Below the pieces are notes generated by a model. That model was not told where the DNA came from and made no database searches. It saw only the letters and a program-made list of their open reading frames with translations. The translations under genes and the position numbers were made by a program. Positions 44,397-52,645 of a stretch of DNA of 64,000 nt are shown here, one piece after another. The stretch lies in assembly GCA_965217135.1 (NCBI GenBank), contig OZ244249.1, positions 2,728,001-2,792,000 on the forward strand. Reading direction: 5' to 3'. The stretch is from HXMU1420-2 sp017643305 (GTDB taxonomy: Bacteria > Pseudomonadota > Alphaproteobacteria > Rhodobacterales > Rhodobacteraceae). Numbering within the stretch: position 1 is the stretch's first letter; every line of letters starts with the position of its first letter.

Positions 44397-44869
44397 TGTC
44401 ACTGACGCATTTTGACAGCAAGGGCGATGCACATATGGTCGATGTGTCTGACAAGGCCGTGACCGACCGGGTCGCCGTGGCCGCGGGACATATCAACATG
44501 GCCCCGGAAACCTTTGACATCATTTCCGAGGGCCGCGCCAAAAAAGGCGATGTGCTCAGTGTTGCGCGGTTGGCGGGGATCATGGGTGCCAAGAAAACGC
44601 CTGATTTGATCCCGCTTTGCCACCCGTTGCCCGTGACCAAGGTCGCTGTGGACCTCACGCTGGACCCCGATCTGCCGGGCGTGCAGATCGAAGCCACAGT
44701 CAAGACCACGGGCCAGACCGGCGTGGAGATGGAAGCACTGACCGCCGTCTCGGTTGCCGCGCTGACCGTGTATGACATGGTCAAGGCTGTGGATAAATCC
44801 ATGGAGATTGGCGGCATCCGCGTATTGCTGAAGGATGGTGGAAAATCAGGGCGGTACGAGGCGCAATGA
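44396..44869 (+). CDS. moaC: cyclic pyranopterin monophosphate synthase
   Basis: A 157-residue enzyme that makes cPMP from the MoaA product. Family motifs are LTHFDSKGDAHMVDVSDKAVTDRVAVA, KKGDVLSVARLAGIMGAKKTPDLIPLCHPL (with the conserved Lys and His), and TVKTTGQTGVEMEALTAVSVAALTVYDMVKA. The size is normal. It is co-translated with trpC upstream and moeA downstream, a common arrangement in Rhodobacteraceae. It works with moaA at 1.2 kb. Confidence 0.96.
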   Translation: MSLTHFDSKGDAHMVDVSDKAVTDRVAVAAGHINMAPETFDIISEGRAKKGDVLSVARLAGIMGAKKTPDLIPLCHPLPVTKVAVDLTLDPDLPGVQIEATVKTTGQTGVEMEALTAVSVAALTVYDMVKAVDKSMEIGGIRVLLKDGGKSGRYEAQ

Positions 44870-46038
44870 TTTCAGTAGGTGAAGCTCGCGCAAAGCTGCT
44901 GGACCTGGTTTCTCCAAAGCTCGAAGAAACTGTTCCACTTTGGGACGCGGCGGGCCGGGTGCTGGCGCGAGACGTGGCCGCGACCCGCGATCAGCCGCCC
45001 TTTGCCGCCTCTTCAATGGATGGCTACGCGCTGAAAGGCGTCGAAGCCGAAGAGCACGCCCAGTTCGCCGTTATCGGAGAAAGCGCCGCCGGGAACCGGT
45101 TTCCGGGCCGCGTAGGCGCCGGTCAGGCCGTGCGTATTTTCACCGGCGCGCCGATACCCGAGGGCACGGATTTCGTCGTGATCCAGGAAAACACTTCGCG
45201 CACCGGCGACGTGATGACGATCACCGCCGATCCGGGCACGGGCGACAATATCCGCCCCGCTGGAAACGATTTCACCGCAGGCGCCGTTTTCACCGGGAAC
45301 AAACCACTCGCCCCAGCTGATGTGGCCTTGCTGGCCGCGATGAACATCTCCGAAGTGCCGGTGGTCCACAAACCCACTGTGGCGCTGATCGCCACGGGGG
45401 ATGAACTGGTCCTTCCGGGCGAAGACCCCGGGCCGGACCAGATTGTCGCATCCAACACATTCGGGCTCAAGGCGATGCTGGACGCGGCGGGCGCACAGGC
45501 GCGGTTGCTGCCTGTGGCGCGCGATTCCATTTCATCCCTGCGGACGGCTTTTGATCTCGCCATAACGGCGGATCTGGTGGTGACCGTCGGCGGTGCGTCA
45601 GTCGGTGACCATGACCTCGTGGCCGAAGCGGCCGAGGCTTATGGCATGGACCGGTCCTTTTACAAGGTTGCCATGCGCCCGGGAAAGCCGCTGATGGCGG
45701 GCCGTCTGGGTGACAAGGCTATGGTGGGCCTGCCCGGCAACCCGGTTTCGGCCTTGGTCTGCGGGGAAGTCTTCCTGCTGCCGATGATCCGCAAAATGCT
45801 GGGCCTGAACGCAGAATTTGGACCCGTCAAAACCGCACCCTTGGCGGCCGATCTTGCCCCAAACGGTCCGCGCGAACATTACATGCGCAGCCGTCTGCAT
45901 GATGGCCAGATCACTGCGTTCGATCGGCAGGACAGTTCGCTTCTGTCAGTTCTGGCACAGGCCAACGCGCTGCTGATCCGCCCACCCAACGACCCCGCGC
46001 GGGCCGCTGGTGATATTGTCGAATACGTGGAAATCTGA
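44866..46038 (+). CDS. moeA: molybdopterin molybdenumtransferase
   Basis: A 390-residue enzyme that inserts molybdate into adenylated molybdopterin. Signatures are FAASSMDGYALKG near the N-terminus, ATGDELVLPGEDPGPDQIVASNTFGLKAM, GGASVGDHDLVAEA, and KPLMAGRLGDKAMVGLPGNPVSALVC. It has the usual four domains by length. It is the last member of the trpG-moeA run and overlaps moaC by 4 bases. The lexA promoter begins about 18 bases after its stop. Confidence 0.95.
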   Translation: MISVGEARAKLLDLVSPKLEETVPLWDAAGRVLARDVAATRDQPPFAASSMDGYALKGVEAEEHAQFAVIGESAAGNRFPGRVGAGQAVRIFTGAPIPEGTDFVVIQENTSRTGDVMTITADPGTGDNIRPAGNDFTAGAVFTGNKPLAPADVALLAAMNISEVPVVHKPTVALIATGDELVLPGEDPGPDQIVASNTFGLKAMLDAAGAQARLLPVARDSISSLRTAFDLAITADLVVTVGGASVGDHDLVAEAAEAYGMDRSFYKVAMRPGKPLMAGRLGDKAMVGLPGNPVSALVCGEVFLLPMIRKMLGLNAEFGPVKTAPLAADLAPNGPREHYMRSRLHDGQITAFDRQDSSLLSVLAQANALLIRPPNDPARAAGDIVEYVEI

Positions 46039-46055
46039 CCAAAATAGCGAAATTG

Positions 46056-46100
46056 TTGACACAAAACGAGAACATGCGTAGAACAAACGGGAACGCATGT
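46056..46100 (+). promoter_or_regulatory. lexA promoter with SOS box and larger dyad
   Basis: TTGACA (46056-46061) and TAGAAC (46079-46084) are 17 bases apart. GAAC-N7-GAAC (46070-46084) is the alphaproteobacterial LexA site on this strand and overlaps the -10 element, so LexA should repress its own gene. GAAC occurs again at 46091 with a six-base gap. ACATGCGT (46072-46079) and ACGCATGT (46093-46100) form a further 8-base dyad across the same region. Confidence 0.8.
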
Positions 46101-46117
46101 AACGTGGGGCGTGAGCA

Positions 46118-46813
46118 ATGTTGACGAAAAAGCAGCTGGAACTGCTGGAATTTATTCACAAACGGGTACAGCGCGATGGCGTACCACCCAGTTTCGATGA
46201 AATGAAACTGGCGCTAGACCTGCGCAGCAAATCGGGCATTCACCGCCTGATTACGGCGCTGGAAGAACGCGGCTTCATCCGCCGTCTGGCGCATCGGGCT
46301 CGCGCAATTGAGATTGTGAAGTTGCCTGAAAGCATGGGGGGCGAACCCAGCACTGGGTTCCAGCCTCGCGTCATTCAGGGTGACAAGGGCGCTGCAACCG
46401 CTGCCAATCTCGAACCTGTGGTTGCCGCCGCGACCGAAGTACCCCTGGTGGGCCGGATTGCCGCCGGTGTCCCGATCGAAGCCATCACCGACGATGCCAA
46501 CCAGGTCGCCGTGCCGCAGCAGATGCTGCGTAATGCAGGGCGGCATTTCGCGCTGGAGGTCAAAGGAGACTCTATGATCGGGATTGGCATCAATGATGGC
46601 GATGTCGTGGTCATCCGCGAAACCGGATCAGCCGAAACCGGCGATGTGGTCGTTGCTCAGGTCGAAGGCTACGAAGCCACGCTGAAACGGTTCCTGCGCA
46701 AGGGCAATGCCATCGCGCTGGAAGCGGCGAACCCGGCCTATGAAACTCGCGTCTTCCCCGAAGACCAGGTGGAAGTTCAGGGCATTCTCGTGGGTCTGAT
46801 CCGGACCTACTGA
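46118..46813 (+). CDS. lexA: SOS response transcriptional repressor LexA
   Basis: A 231-residue repressor-protease. The N-terminal winged helix (LTKKQLELLEFIHKRVQRDGVPPSFDEMKLALDLRSKSGIHRLI) reads the GTTC/GAAC box. The self-cleavage site is Ala116-Gly117 (RIAAGVPIEA), and the catalytic pair is Ser152 (KGDSMIGIGI) and Lys190 (EATLKRFLRK). Length is typical for alphaproteobacteria. It sits behind moeA under its own promoter with an SOS box. Confidence 0.96.
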   Translation: MLTKKQLELLEFIHKRVQRDGVPPSFDEMKLALDLRSKSGIHRLITALEERGFIRRLAHRARAIEIVKLPESMGGEPSTGFQPRVIQGDKGAATAANLEPVVAAATEVPLVGRIAAGVPIEAITDDANQVAVPQQMLRNAGRHFALEVKGDSMIGIGINDGDVVVIRETGSAETGDVVVAQVEGYEATLKRFLRKGNAIALEAANPAYETRVFPEDQVEVQGILVGLIRTY

Positions 46814-46835
46814 CGCCCCTGCCCTAAAACTGAAA

Positions 46836-46866
46836 CAAGCGGGACGATTAGCCGTCGTCCCGCTTG
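46836..46866. terminator. 12-base-pair hairpin between convergent lexA and RTX gene
   Basis: CAAGCGGGACGA (46836-46847), loop of seven bases, TCGTCCCGCTTG (46855-46866). On the minus strand it is followed by a T-rich run (TTTCAGTTTT), so it fits a terminator for the RTX gene. It may also end lexA transcripts, 22 bases after its stop. The perfect stem makes it a confident structure. Confidence 0.75.
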
Positions 46867-46871
46867 CCAGC

Positions 46872-46893
46872 CGCGCTACCCCCGGGTAGCGCG
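46872..46893. terminator. second hairpin, CGCGCTACCC/GGGTAGCGCG
   Basis: A 10-base perfect stem with a two-base loop, placed directly after the first hairpin in the same convergent gap. No T-tract follows on either side. Together the two give a stacked structure that probably insulates the two transcripts. Confidence 0.5.
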
Positions 46894-46921
46894 AATGCTG
46901 CATTCTGTGATGTGTGTCGGC

Positions 46922-49900
46922 TTACTCGAACAGGGTCCGTGCTTCGTGCTTCTTCAGCGCCCGGCGCGCCGCCGGGTAGTCTTTCAACCCGCCTTCGGTC
47001 TTCAGTTCCGGGAACAGCTCAAAGATTTCCGTCCGCTGCGCATTCCCCAACCCGTCGAGCGAATAGTCGCCCGGCTGGAAGCTTTCGGTCCAGGCCCCGT
47101 CGGACAGGACAACTTCGTGCTGGTCGAACATGAAGTGGATATAGGTCACCATGTTGACATTGACCTCGTCCACGCCTTCCAGCCCAGTCAGATGCTTGGA
47201 GGATACCAGAACTTCGCGATCGTCGAAGTAAAACGCGGTCTTGTCATTGGCCACCAACACCCGGTGGTTCCGGCTCAGCAGCATATCGCGTTCTGGCAGA
47301 TCGTTTCCGAGTGAACCCGCCCGCACAAGGATCGGCTGCATATGGCCGGCCCGGCGGAGTTCTGGACCCGTAACTGTCCGTTGACCAATCCAGCGGATTT
47401 CCTGAATGCCGTTGTCCCGGGTGATTACGCGATCACCTTCACGGAGTGTTTCAACCAAGCGTTCGCCTTGAGGCGTCGCAATCCTGGTTCCGGGCGTAAA
47501 GCAGACAATTTCGATGTTTTCGAAAACGAGATTGCCCGTAACACCGCCTTGGCTGTCCAGGAACTCCACCCTCCCGTCCAAACCGTTACCATCGCTGTCC
47601 GTCTGCAGGTCTGTCAGGCGCCAGTCCACGCCCCGAGTACCGACACCGGACAGGTCCAGAGTATCTTGGTCGACCCCGAACTCACCACCGAAAACGGCAT
47701 CACCCGTACCCTCAGCAGCAGAATTGACAATGATCAAATCCGCGTCTTCAGCACCAGAGATGATATCTGCGCCGGCACCACCATCGAGCGTATCGTTTCC
47801 TTCGTTGCCGACGATGTTGTCATTTTCGGAGCCGCCATCAATGCTGTCAGCTCCAAGCCCGCCCCGCAGGATATCACTGTCAGCGCCGCCCTCAATCGTA
47901 TCATCAAAGTCGCTGCCGGTAATGCTATCATCACCGTCACCACCAACGATCGAGTCGCCCAAACCATCTTCGCGCAGGGGTGCAAGGCTGTTGCCAATAC
48001 TGCCTGTGTCGCCGCCAAAAATGGTGTCGTTATCATCGCCGCCGATCAGTGTATCGCCGCTTACACCGCCAACGATAAAGTCGTCGCCGTCACCGCCTTC
48101 GATGCTGTCATTGTCATCCTGACCATAGAGGAAATCATCGTCGTCCCCACCAAGGATCGTATCGTCACCAGGCTCCAGATCCAGCGCATCGGAGATATCG
48201 GACGGCACGACCCCGCCGAAATCGCTGTCGCCGAATATAGTGTCCGTGCCATCTCCACCCGTCAGCAGGTCACCGTCGATGCCGCCGTAAATCTCGTCGT
48301 TGTCGTCTTGGCCGTTGAGTGTGTCGCTGCCGGAGCCACCATCCAGCGTATCGTTTCCGGCACCACCATTGACGCTGTCTGGCGACTTACCGACTGAGGC
48401 CACACCAAACAAATTTGGGTCACCTGCTTGAACGAGGTCGTCGCCATCACCGGCATCAATGGTATCGCTACCCGTTCCGCCAATTAAGGTATCGTCGCCA
48501 CCGCTGCCCGTGATGCTGTCCTCACCACCGGCACCGTCAATACTGTCGGCTCCTTCACCACCGATCAGCGTGTCATTTCCTTCACCGGCGATGATCTCGT
48601 TGTTACCCAAACCGGCGTCGGCAAAGTTTGAGCCAGCCCCTGTCGAAATGGTGTCATCACCAAGGCCACCGAGGATCGAGTCATCTCCACCGCCGCCGTC
48701 GATGCTGTCCCCGCCCGTACCGCCGAAAATAGTGTCATTGTCTTCTTCGCCGAACAGCACGTCAGCGTCATCGCCACCGATCAGCAGGTCGTTTCCTTCG
48801 CTGCCGAACAGGGTATCTGCCTGCCCGCCGCCGTCGAGGCGGTCATCGTCAGCGCCGCCAAACAATCTATCGCTACCGAAGCCGCCAAGGATGGTGTCAT
48901 TGCCATCCTCACCGGCCAGATCATCGGATCCGATGCCGCCGTCGAGGCTGTCGTTACCTTCACCACCTTTGACCACGTCGTCACCGTCGCCAGACAGGAC
49001 GGTATCGTCGCCGCCACCCGCATCGACCGCGTCGCGGTTATCGCCGCGCGGCGGGCCACCCGGTAACGACACGAAGCTGGAGGGCACCGTGGAGTTTCCC
49101 GGCTCATCCAGAAAATTGTCGATCGCATCGAAGTTGTCGATCAAATCGCCGTCCGGATCGCCAGTATAGTCTTCATCAATCAGGTTTGCGCTGTCATCGC
49201 CCTGGACAACACCGTCAAGCTGGCTTTGGTCGATGATTACAACTTTTTCAATGTTCACAAATGTGGTGGTGACACCCGTACGCACGTCGTTTTCATCTAG
49301 GTAGAAAACAACGCCGTTCTCGTTATTAACTGGGTCAAGCTCGACTTCTGCGTTGCCACGCACTTCGAGTGTGTCAAAGTCATCACCGCCTTCATTACCG
49401 TCGACGAATTGGTTGTCCTGACCAACGACGATAATTTTATCCCGGTCATCCCCGCCAGATACGGTATCTTCGCCGGGTCCGGTTGCAATCAGATCGTCGC
49501 CTTTTCCGCCGGAAATGGAATCTGCGCCGTCGTTGCCGCGCATCGTGTCGTCGCCATCGCCGCCAAACAGCTCATCATCGCCCGAATTGCCGGTAATGTT
49601 GTCTGCGCCGTCGCCACCGACCAAGGTGTCATCGCCTTGTTCCCCATCGAGGATATCGTCGCCTTCACCGCCGCTGATTTGATCAGAGCCTAGGCCACCT
49701 TCAATGGTGTCGTTGCCTTCGTCACCGTCCAGTGTATCGTCACCGCCGCCGCCGGTGACCTCGTCACCGTCGAGCCCGCCTGAAAGGCTATCATTCTGGT
49801 CGCCACCAACGACGGTATCTGAGCCAGCTTCGCCGCACAGCACATCTTCGCCATCGACACCGTCGATATAATCGTCTCCATCGCCACCAAACACGGTATC

Positions 49901-51376
49901 GTCACCTGCACCAGCATCGACGTTGTCGTCGCCAGAGCCTGCAAAAATCAGATCCTTATCTTGGTTTGCGACGATGGTGTCATCGCCAGATTTGGCGACG
50001 ATGATGTCCGAATTTGGATCACCGCCGGGGAAAATGTTGTCGTCATTATCAACCATGTCACCGTCCGGGTCACCATCATAGAGATCATCTATGATGTCCC
50101 CATCAAACGTGCCCTCTACGATACCGTCCGGATCTCGGTTTGAGCCTGTGTCTGTCAGAATCTCTTCAATTTCGTGGAATTCTGCGTACTCCCCGAACTC
50201 GTCGAGGAACACGTACCCGTTTTCATTGTCGGGCGTTGTGTAGATAACCGAAACTTCGCCCTGCCCGCGCAGGTCCAACACATCGAAATCATCACCTTCG
50301 CCACCACCGTCGATGACATCGCCATCAGTTGCACCCACGAAAACGTCGCGGTCTGCGCCCCCGGACAGACTATCGGCACCATCACCGCCGGTGATGCTGT
50401 CGTTTCCGTCTTCGCCAAAGATGACGTCGTCACCGTCTCCGCCCTCAATTGTGTCTGCGCCAGCGAAACCGTCATCTTCGACTTGCGCGTCAAAATAGAT
50501 ATCCGTGACATTGACGCCACTATCCGTGCTGCCGTCCTGTTCGTGTTCGATGACGATCCGGGCAACAGGGCCCTCTATGTTTACGAGCAGAGAATATTCG
50601 GGGGTTGTATCGAAGCCATTGCCGCCCTGGCTGATAGCCGTATCTGCTCCTGCAACGGCATCAGAACCAACGAGGTCAAGACTACTGCCACCCGTCAACG
50701 TGACCGGGATCGGCGCGCCCTCGGCGTCGAACGCCAAGATCTGCACGCTGCTGTCATTGTCGATGTCGTTGATACGGAATTCCACGTTTTCGACACTTTT
50801 GTCGAATTCAAGCGCATAGACAGACCGGCCATCTGTACCATCGTGATCCGAAAACAGTGAACTGTCGTTCGTGCTTTCGATATCATCCACATTCTGTACG
50901 TTGTCAGCGAATTCGCTCAAACTGCCGCCCGTTTGGGACAGGACAGTGAATGTGACGTCCACATTGCCAGTGTTTAGCGTAAACCCGCCGCTGAGATCGT
51001 CATTGTCATCAACTGGGTCGGCGCTATCCGGATCCGGTGCATCGCTCCACTTAAACGCTTCACGAACCACGCTGTCCGGGGCAAGACCGGAATTATCGCC
51101 AAAGATCGTATCATCACCATCGCCACCATCGAGCGAGTCGGCACCGGAGCCGCCGTAGACCGTATCATTACCTTCCCCGGCATCTACAGTGTCGTCGCCC
51201 CCCAGAGCGAGGATGGTATCATCGACCCCATCGGCGCCATCAATCTGGTCGCCATTTGCATCCGTGTATCCCGGCTGCATGTCATCAGCAGCGCCGGTTC
51301 CAACAACAGCGCCGTCAATTACTGCAGCCGTGTTGGCCTGGTTGTCGGTGTTATTGTTGTCCTGGTCGTCAGACAT
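46922..51376 (-). CDS. large RTX calcium-binding protein with C-terminal Hint domain
   Basis: A 1484-residue, very acidic protein made mainly of GGxGxDxxx nonapeptides (blocks about 45-95, 305-345, 455-655, 770-1260) that bind Ca2+ in a beta-roll outside the cell. A beta-sandwich-like insert spans about 100-300. Two related acidic modules (about 350-450 and 650-755) interrupt the repeats. A Hint_2 domain begins at Cys1292 (CFTPGTRIATPQGERLVETLREGDRV, later LLSRNHRVL with Asn-His). No signal peptide is seen, so type I secretion is likely; no transporter genes are adjacent. AGGAG lies 6 bases before ATG 51376. Confidence 0.88.
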   Translation of the reverse strand: MSDDQDNNNTDNQANTAAVIDGAVVGTGAADDMQPGYTDANGDQIDGADGVDDTILALGGDDTVDAGEGNDTVYGGSGADSLDGGDGDDTIFGDNSGLAPDSVVREAFKWSDAPDPDSADPVDDNDDLSGGFTLNTGNVDVTFTVLSQTGGSLSEFADNVQNVDDIESTNDSSLFSDHDGTDGRSVYALEFDKSVENVEFRINDIDNDSSVQILAFDAEGAPIPVTLTGGSSLDLVGSDAVAGADTAISQGGNGFDTTPEYSLLVNIEGPVARIVIEHEQDGSTDSGVNVTDIYFDAQVEDDGFAGADTIEGGDGDDVIFGEDGNDSITGGDGADSLSGGADRDVFVGATDGDVIDGGGEGDDFDVLDLRGQGEVSVIYTTPDNENGYVFLDEFGEYAEFHEIEEILTDTGSNRDPDGIVEGTFDGDIIDDLYDGDPDGDMVDNDDNIFPGGDPNSDIIVAKSGDDTIVANQDKDLIFAGSGDDNVDAGAGDDTVFGGDGDDYIDGVDGEDVLCGEAGSDTVVGGDQNDSLSGGLDGDEVTGGGGDDTLDGDEGNDTIEGGLGSDQISGGEGDDILDGEQGDDTLVGGDGADNITGNSGDDELFGGDGDDTMRGNDGADSISGGKGDDLIATGPGEDTVSGGDDRDKIIVVGQDNQFVDGNEGGDDFDTLEVRGNAEVELDPVNNENGVVFYLDENDVRTGVTTTFVNIEKVVIIDQSQLDGVVQGDDSANLIDEDYTGDPDGDLIDNFDAIDNFLDEPGNSTVPSSFVSLPGGPPRGDNRDAVDAGGGDDTVLSGDGDDVVKGGEGNDSLDGGIGSDDLAGEDGNDTILGGFGSDRLFGGADDDRLDGGGQADTLFGSEGNDLLIGGDDADVLFGEEDNDTIFGGTGGDSIDGGGGDDSILGGLGDDTISTGAGSNFADAGLGNNEIIAGEGNDTLIGGEGADSIDGAGGEDSITGSGGDDTLIGGTGSDTIDAGDGDDLVQAGDPNLFGVASVGKSPDSVNGGAGNDTLDGGSGSDTLNGQDDNDEIYGGIDGDLLTGGDGTDTIFGDSDFGGVVPSDISDALDLEPGDDTILGGDDDDFLYGQDDNDSIEGGDGDDFIVGGVSGDTLIGGDDNDTIFGGDTGSIGNSLAPLREDGLGDSIVGGDGDDSITGSDFDDTIEGGADSDILRGGLGADSIDGGSENDNIVGNEGNDTLDGGAGADIISGAEDADLIIVNSAAEGTGDAVFGGEFGVDQDTLDLSGVGTRGVDWRLTDLQTDSDGNGLDGRVEFLDSQGGVTGNLVFENIEIVCFTPGTRIATPQGERLVETLREGDRVITRDNGIQEIRWIGQRTVTGPELRRAGHMQPILVRAGSLGNDLPERDMLLSRNHRVLVANDKTAFYFDDREVLVSSKHLTGLEGVDEVNVNMVTYIHFMFDQHEVVLSDGAWTESFQPGDYSLDGLGNAQRTEIFELFPELKTEGGLKDYPAARRALKKHEARTLFE

Positions 51377-51898
51377 CCCGAACTCCTATTCCCAGGGTTC
51401 CAACACACCCGGTTGGACGCCCGAAAATTGTCGGACGCTTTCCCAGACAGCCGACGAAATCCCAGACCGCCCCTTGCCAGGACAGTCCCGCTCTACGACG
51501 ACGCGGAAACCTCAAAATCCGTGGACCCCCCAGTGGATCCTTGTGTCAAACTATCGCCACAAATGTGCAGGCTGAAACAATTTTGGCACAATTCATGCCA
51601 CAGATCGCAGCTCTACGGGTGCTGTTCCCGCAGGTCAGAGACCAGAATAGGGGAGAATACCGGCTCAATGTTTACAAATTAGAAACAGATTGGTGCGTCT
51701 GCCGCAGGATTCGGTTTTTTGTTCGCGCAGACGCACCAGTTAGGAAGCTGGAAAGTCCGCTACGAAATTCAGCACGATTGTACCCCTGACGCGCACAATC
51801 GCGCACCTGGCCCCAGATTGTGCGGCTATGGGAAATCTGGAGATCGGAATAATGTCGAAAATAAGGCACGAAGTGATTCGAAATGTTCGGGTCAGCGG
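51377..51898. other. 522-base intergenic region with inverted repeats
   Basis: No gene is supported. It carries the promoter side of the RTX gene (minus strand). TGGTGCGTCTGC (51691-51702) and GCAGACGCACCA (51727-51738) are perfect 12-base arms round a 24-base loop that contains six T. CGCACAATC (51792-51800) and GATTGTGCG (51816-51824) form a second perfect 9-base pair. The first could end transcripts or define a small RNA; the second resembles an operator. The ParA gene ends at 51899. Confidence 0.5.
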
Positions 51899-52645
51899 TC
51901 AGTCCAGCAGGGCCAGAACCTCCCGCGTGAGATCGGCATAGGCCTGCCCGGCCTTGCCCTGCGCCGCAAAGGTGGCCACCGGCAAACGGTGCACCCCCAT
52001 GTTTTCCACATCCGCAGAAAACGGGATGGTCGTGGTCAGGAACCGGGTACCAAACCGATCACGCATGTTGTCCATCGTGTCGCGGTGCAACATTTTTGTG
52101 GCCTGCACCATCGAAAAGACCGCCACCAGCTTGCGCTTCGGGATCTTGTTTTCCCTGAAGAACCTGGCCAGCTGATCGAATGTTCGTTCCGCCAGCGTGG
52201 TTGGTATGACCGGCACCACCACCTTGTCCGCAGCCGCAAACACGTTTTCAGAGAGTGTCGAAATGTTTGGTGGGCAATCCAGAACGATCACATCATAGTC
52301 TACATCCACAGATCTCAGCGCCTTTTTCAACCGCGACCGCCTGTTTTTCATCCGCGTCAAGAACACGTCGAAGTCACGGAATGTCATGTTGGCAGGCAGA
52401 ATGTCGAGGTTCTGGAAATCGCTTTCCCGCGTGGCCGACGTGAACCCTTCCACATCCCTGAAGAACCGATCATCCTTCAACTTCTTCGACGCCTTCACGC
52501 GAAAGTAGAAACCCGAGGCCCCCTGCGGATCCAGATCACACTGCAGCACACGCTTGCCCGCGGCAGCCAACCCATGGGCCAAATTAACGGCCAGCGCGGT
52601 TTTGCCGACACCGCCCTTGTTGTTGTAGCACGCGATGATCTTCAT
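51899..52645 (-). CDS. ParA/MinD-like P-loop ATPase
   Basis: A 248-residue ATPase with the deviant Walker A box KGGVGKT (residues 10-16), VLQCDLDPQGASGFYF (Walker A'), and VIVLDCPPN (Walker B). It is closest to ParA/Soj-type proteins that use ATP-driven dimer patterns to position cargo. There is no ParB or parS nearby, so it is not a plasmid partition locus. It overlaps the CHAD gene by 4 bases and follows it in the same transcript. Its cargo may be a polyphosphate or protein assembly (inference). Confidence 0.9.
   Translation of the reverse strand: MKIIACYNNKGGVGKTALAVNLAHGLAAAGKRVLQCDLDPQGASGFYFRVKASKKLKDDRFFRDVEGFTSATRESDFQNLDILPANMTFRDFDVFLTRMKNRRSRLKKALRSVDVDYDVIVLDCPPNISTLSENVFAAADKVVVPVIPTTLAERTFDQLARFFRENKIPKRKLVAVFSMVQATKMLHRDTMDNMRDRFGTRFLTTTIPFSADVENMGVHRLPVATFAAQGKAGQAYADLTREVLALLD

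Noticed and set aside
47342..48397. 351-codon plus-strand frame opposite the RTX gene
   Set aside because: RTX repeats (GGxGxDxxx) produce repetitive open frames on the other strand. The peptide is a Val/Ala/Ile-rich mirror of the repeat code with no start context.
46922..51376. Repeated units resembling a CRISPR array
   Set aside because: The repeats are protein-coding RTX nonapeptides with variable third positions, not identical repeats with unique spacers.
51899..52645. Plasmid partition locus
   Set aside because: A ParA-type ATPase is present but no ParB, parS repeat or replication gene is near; the CHAD partner points to another cargo.
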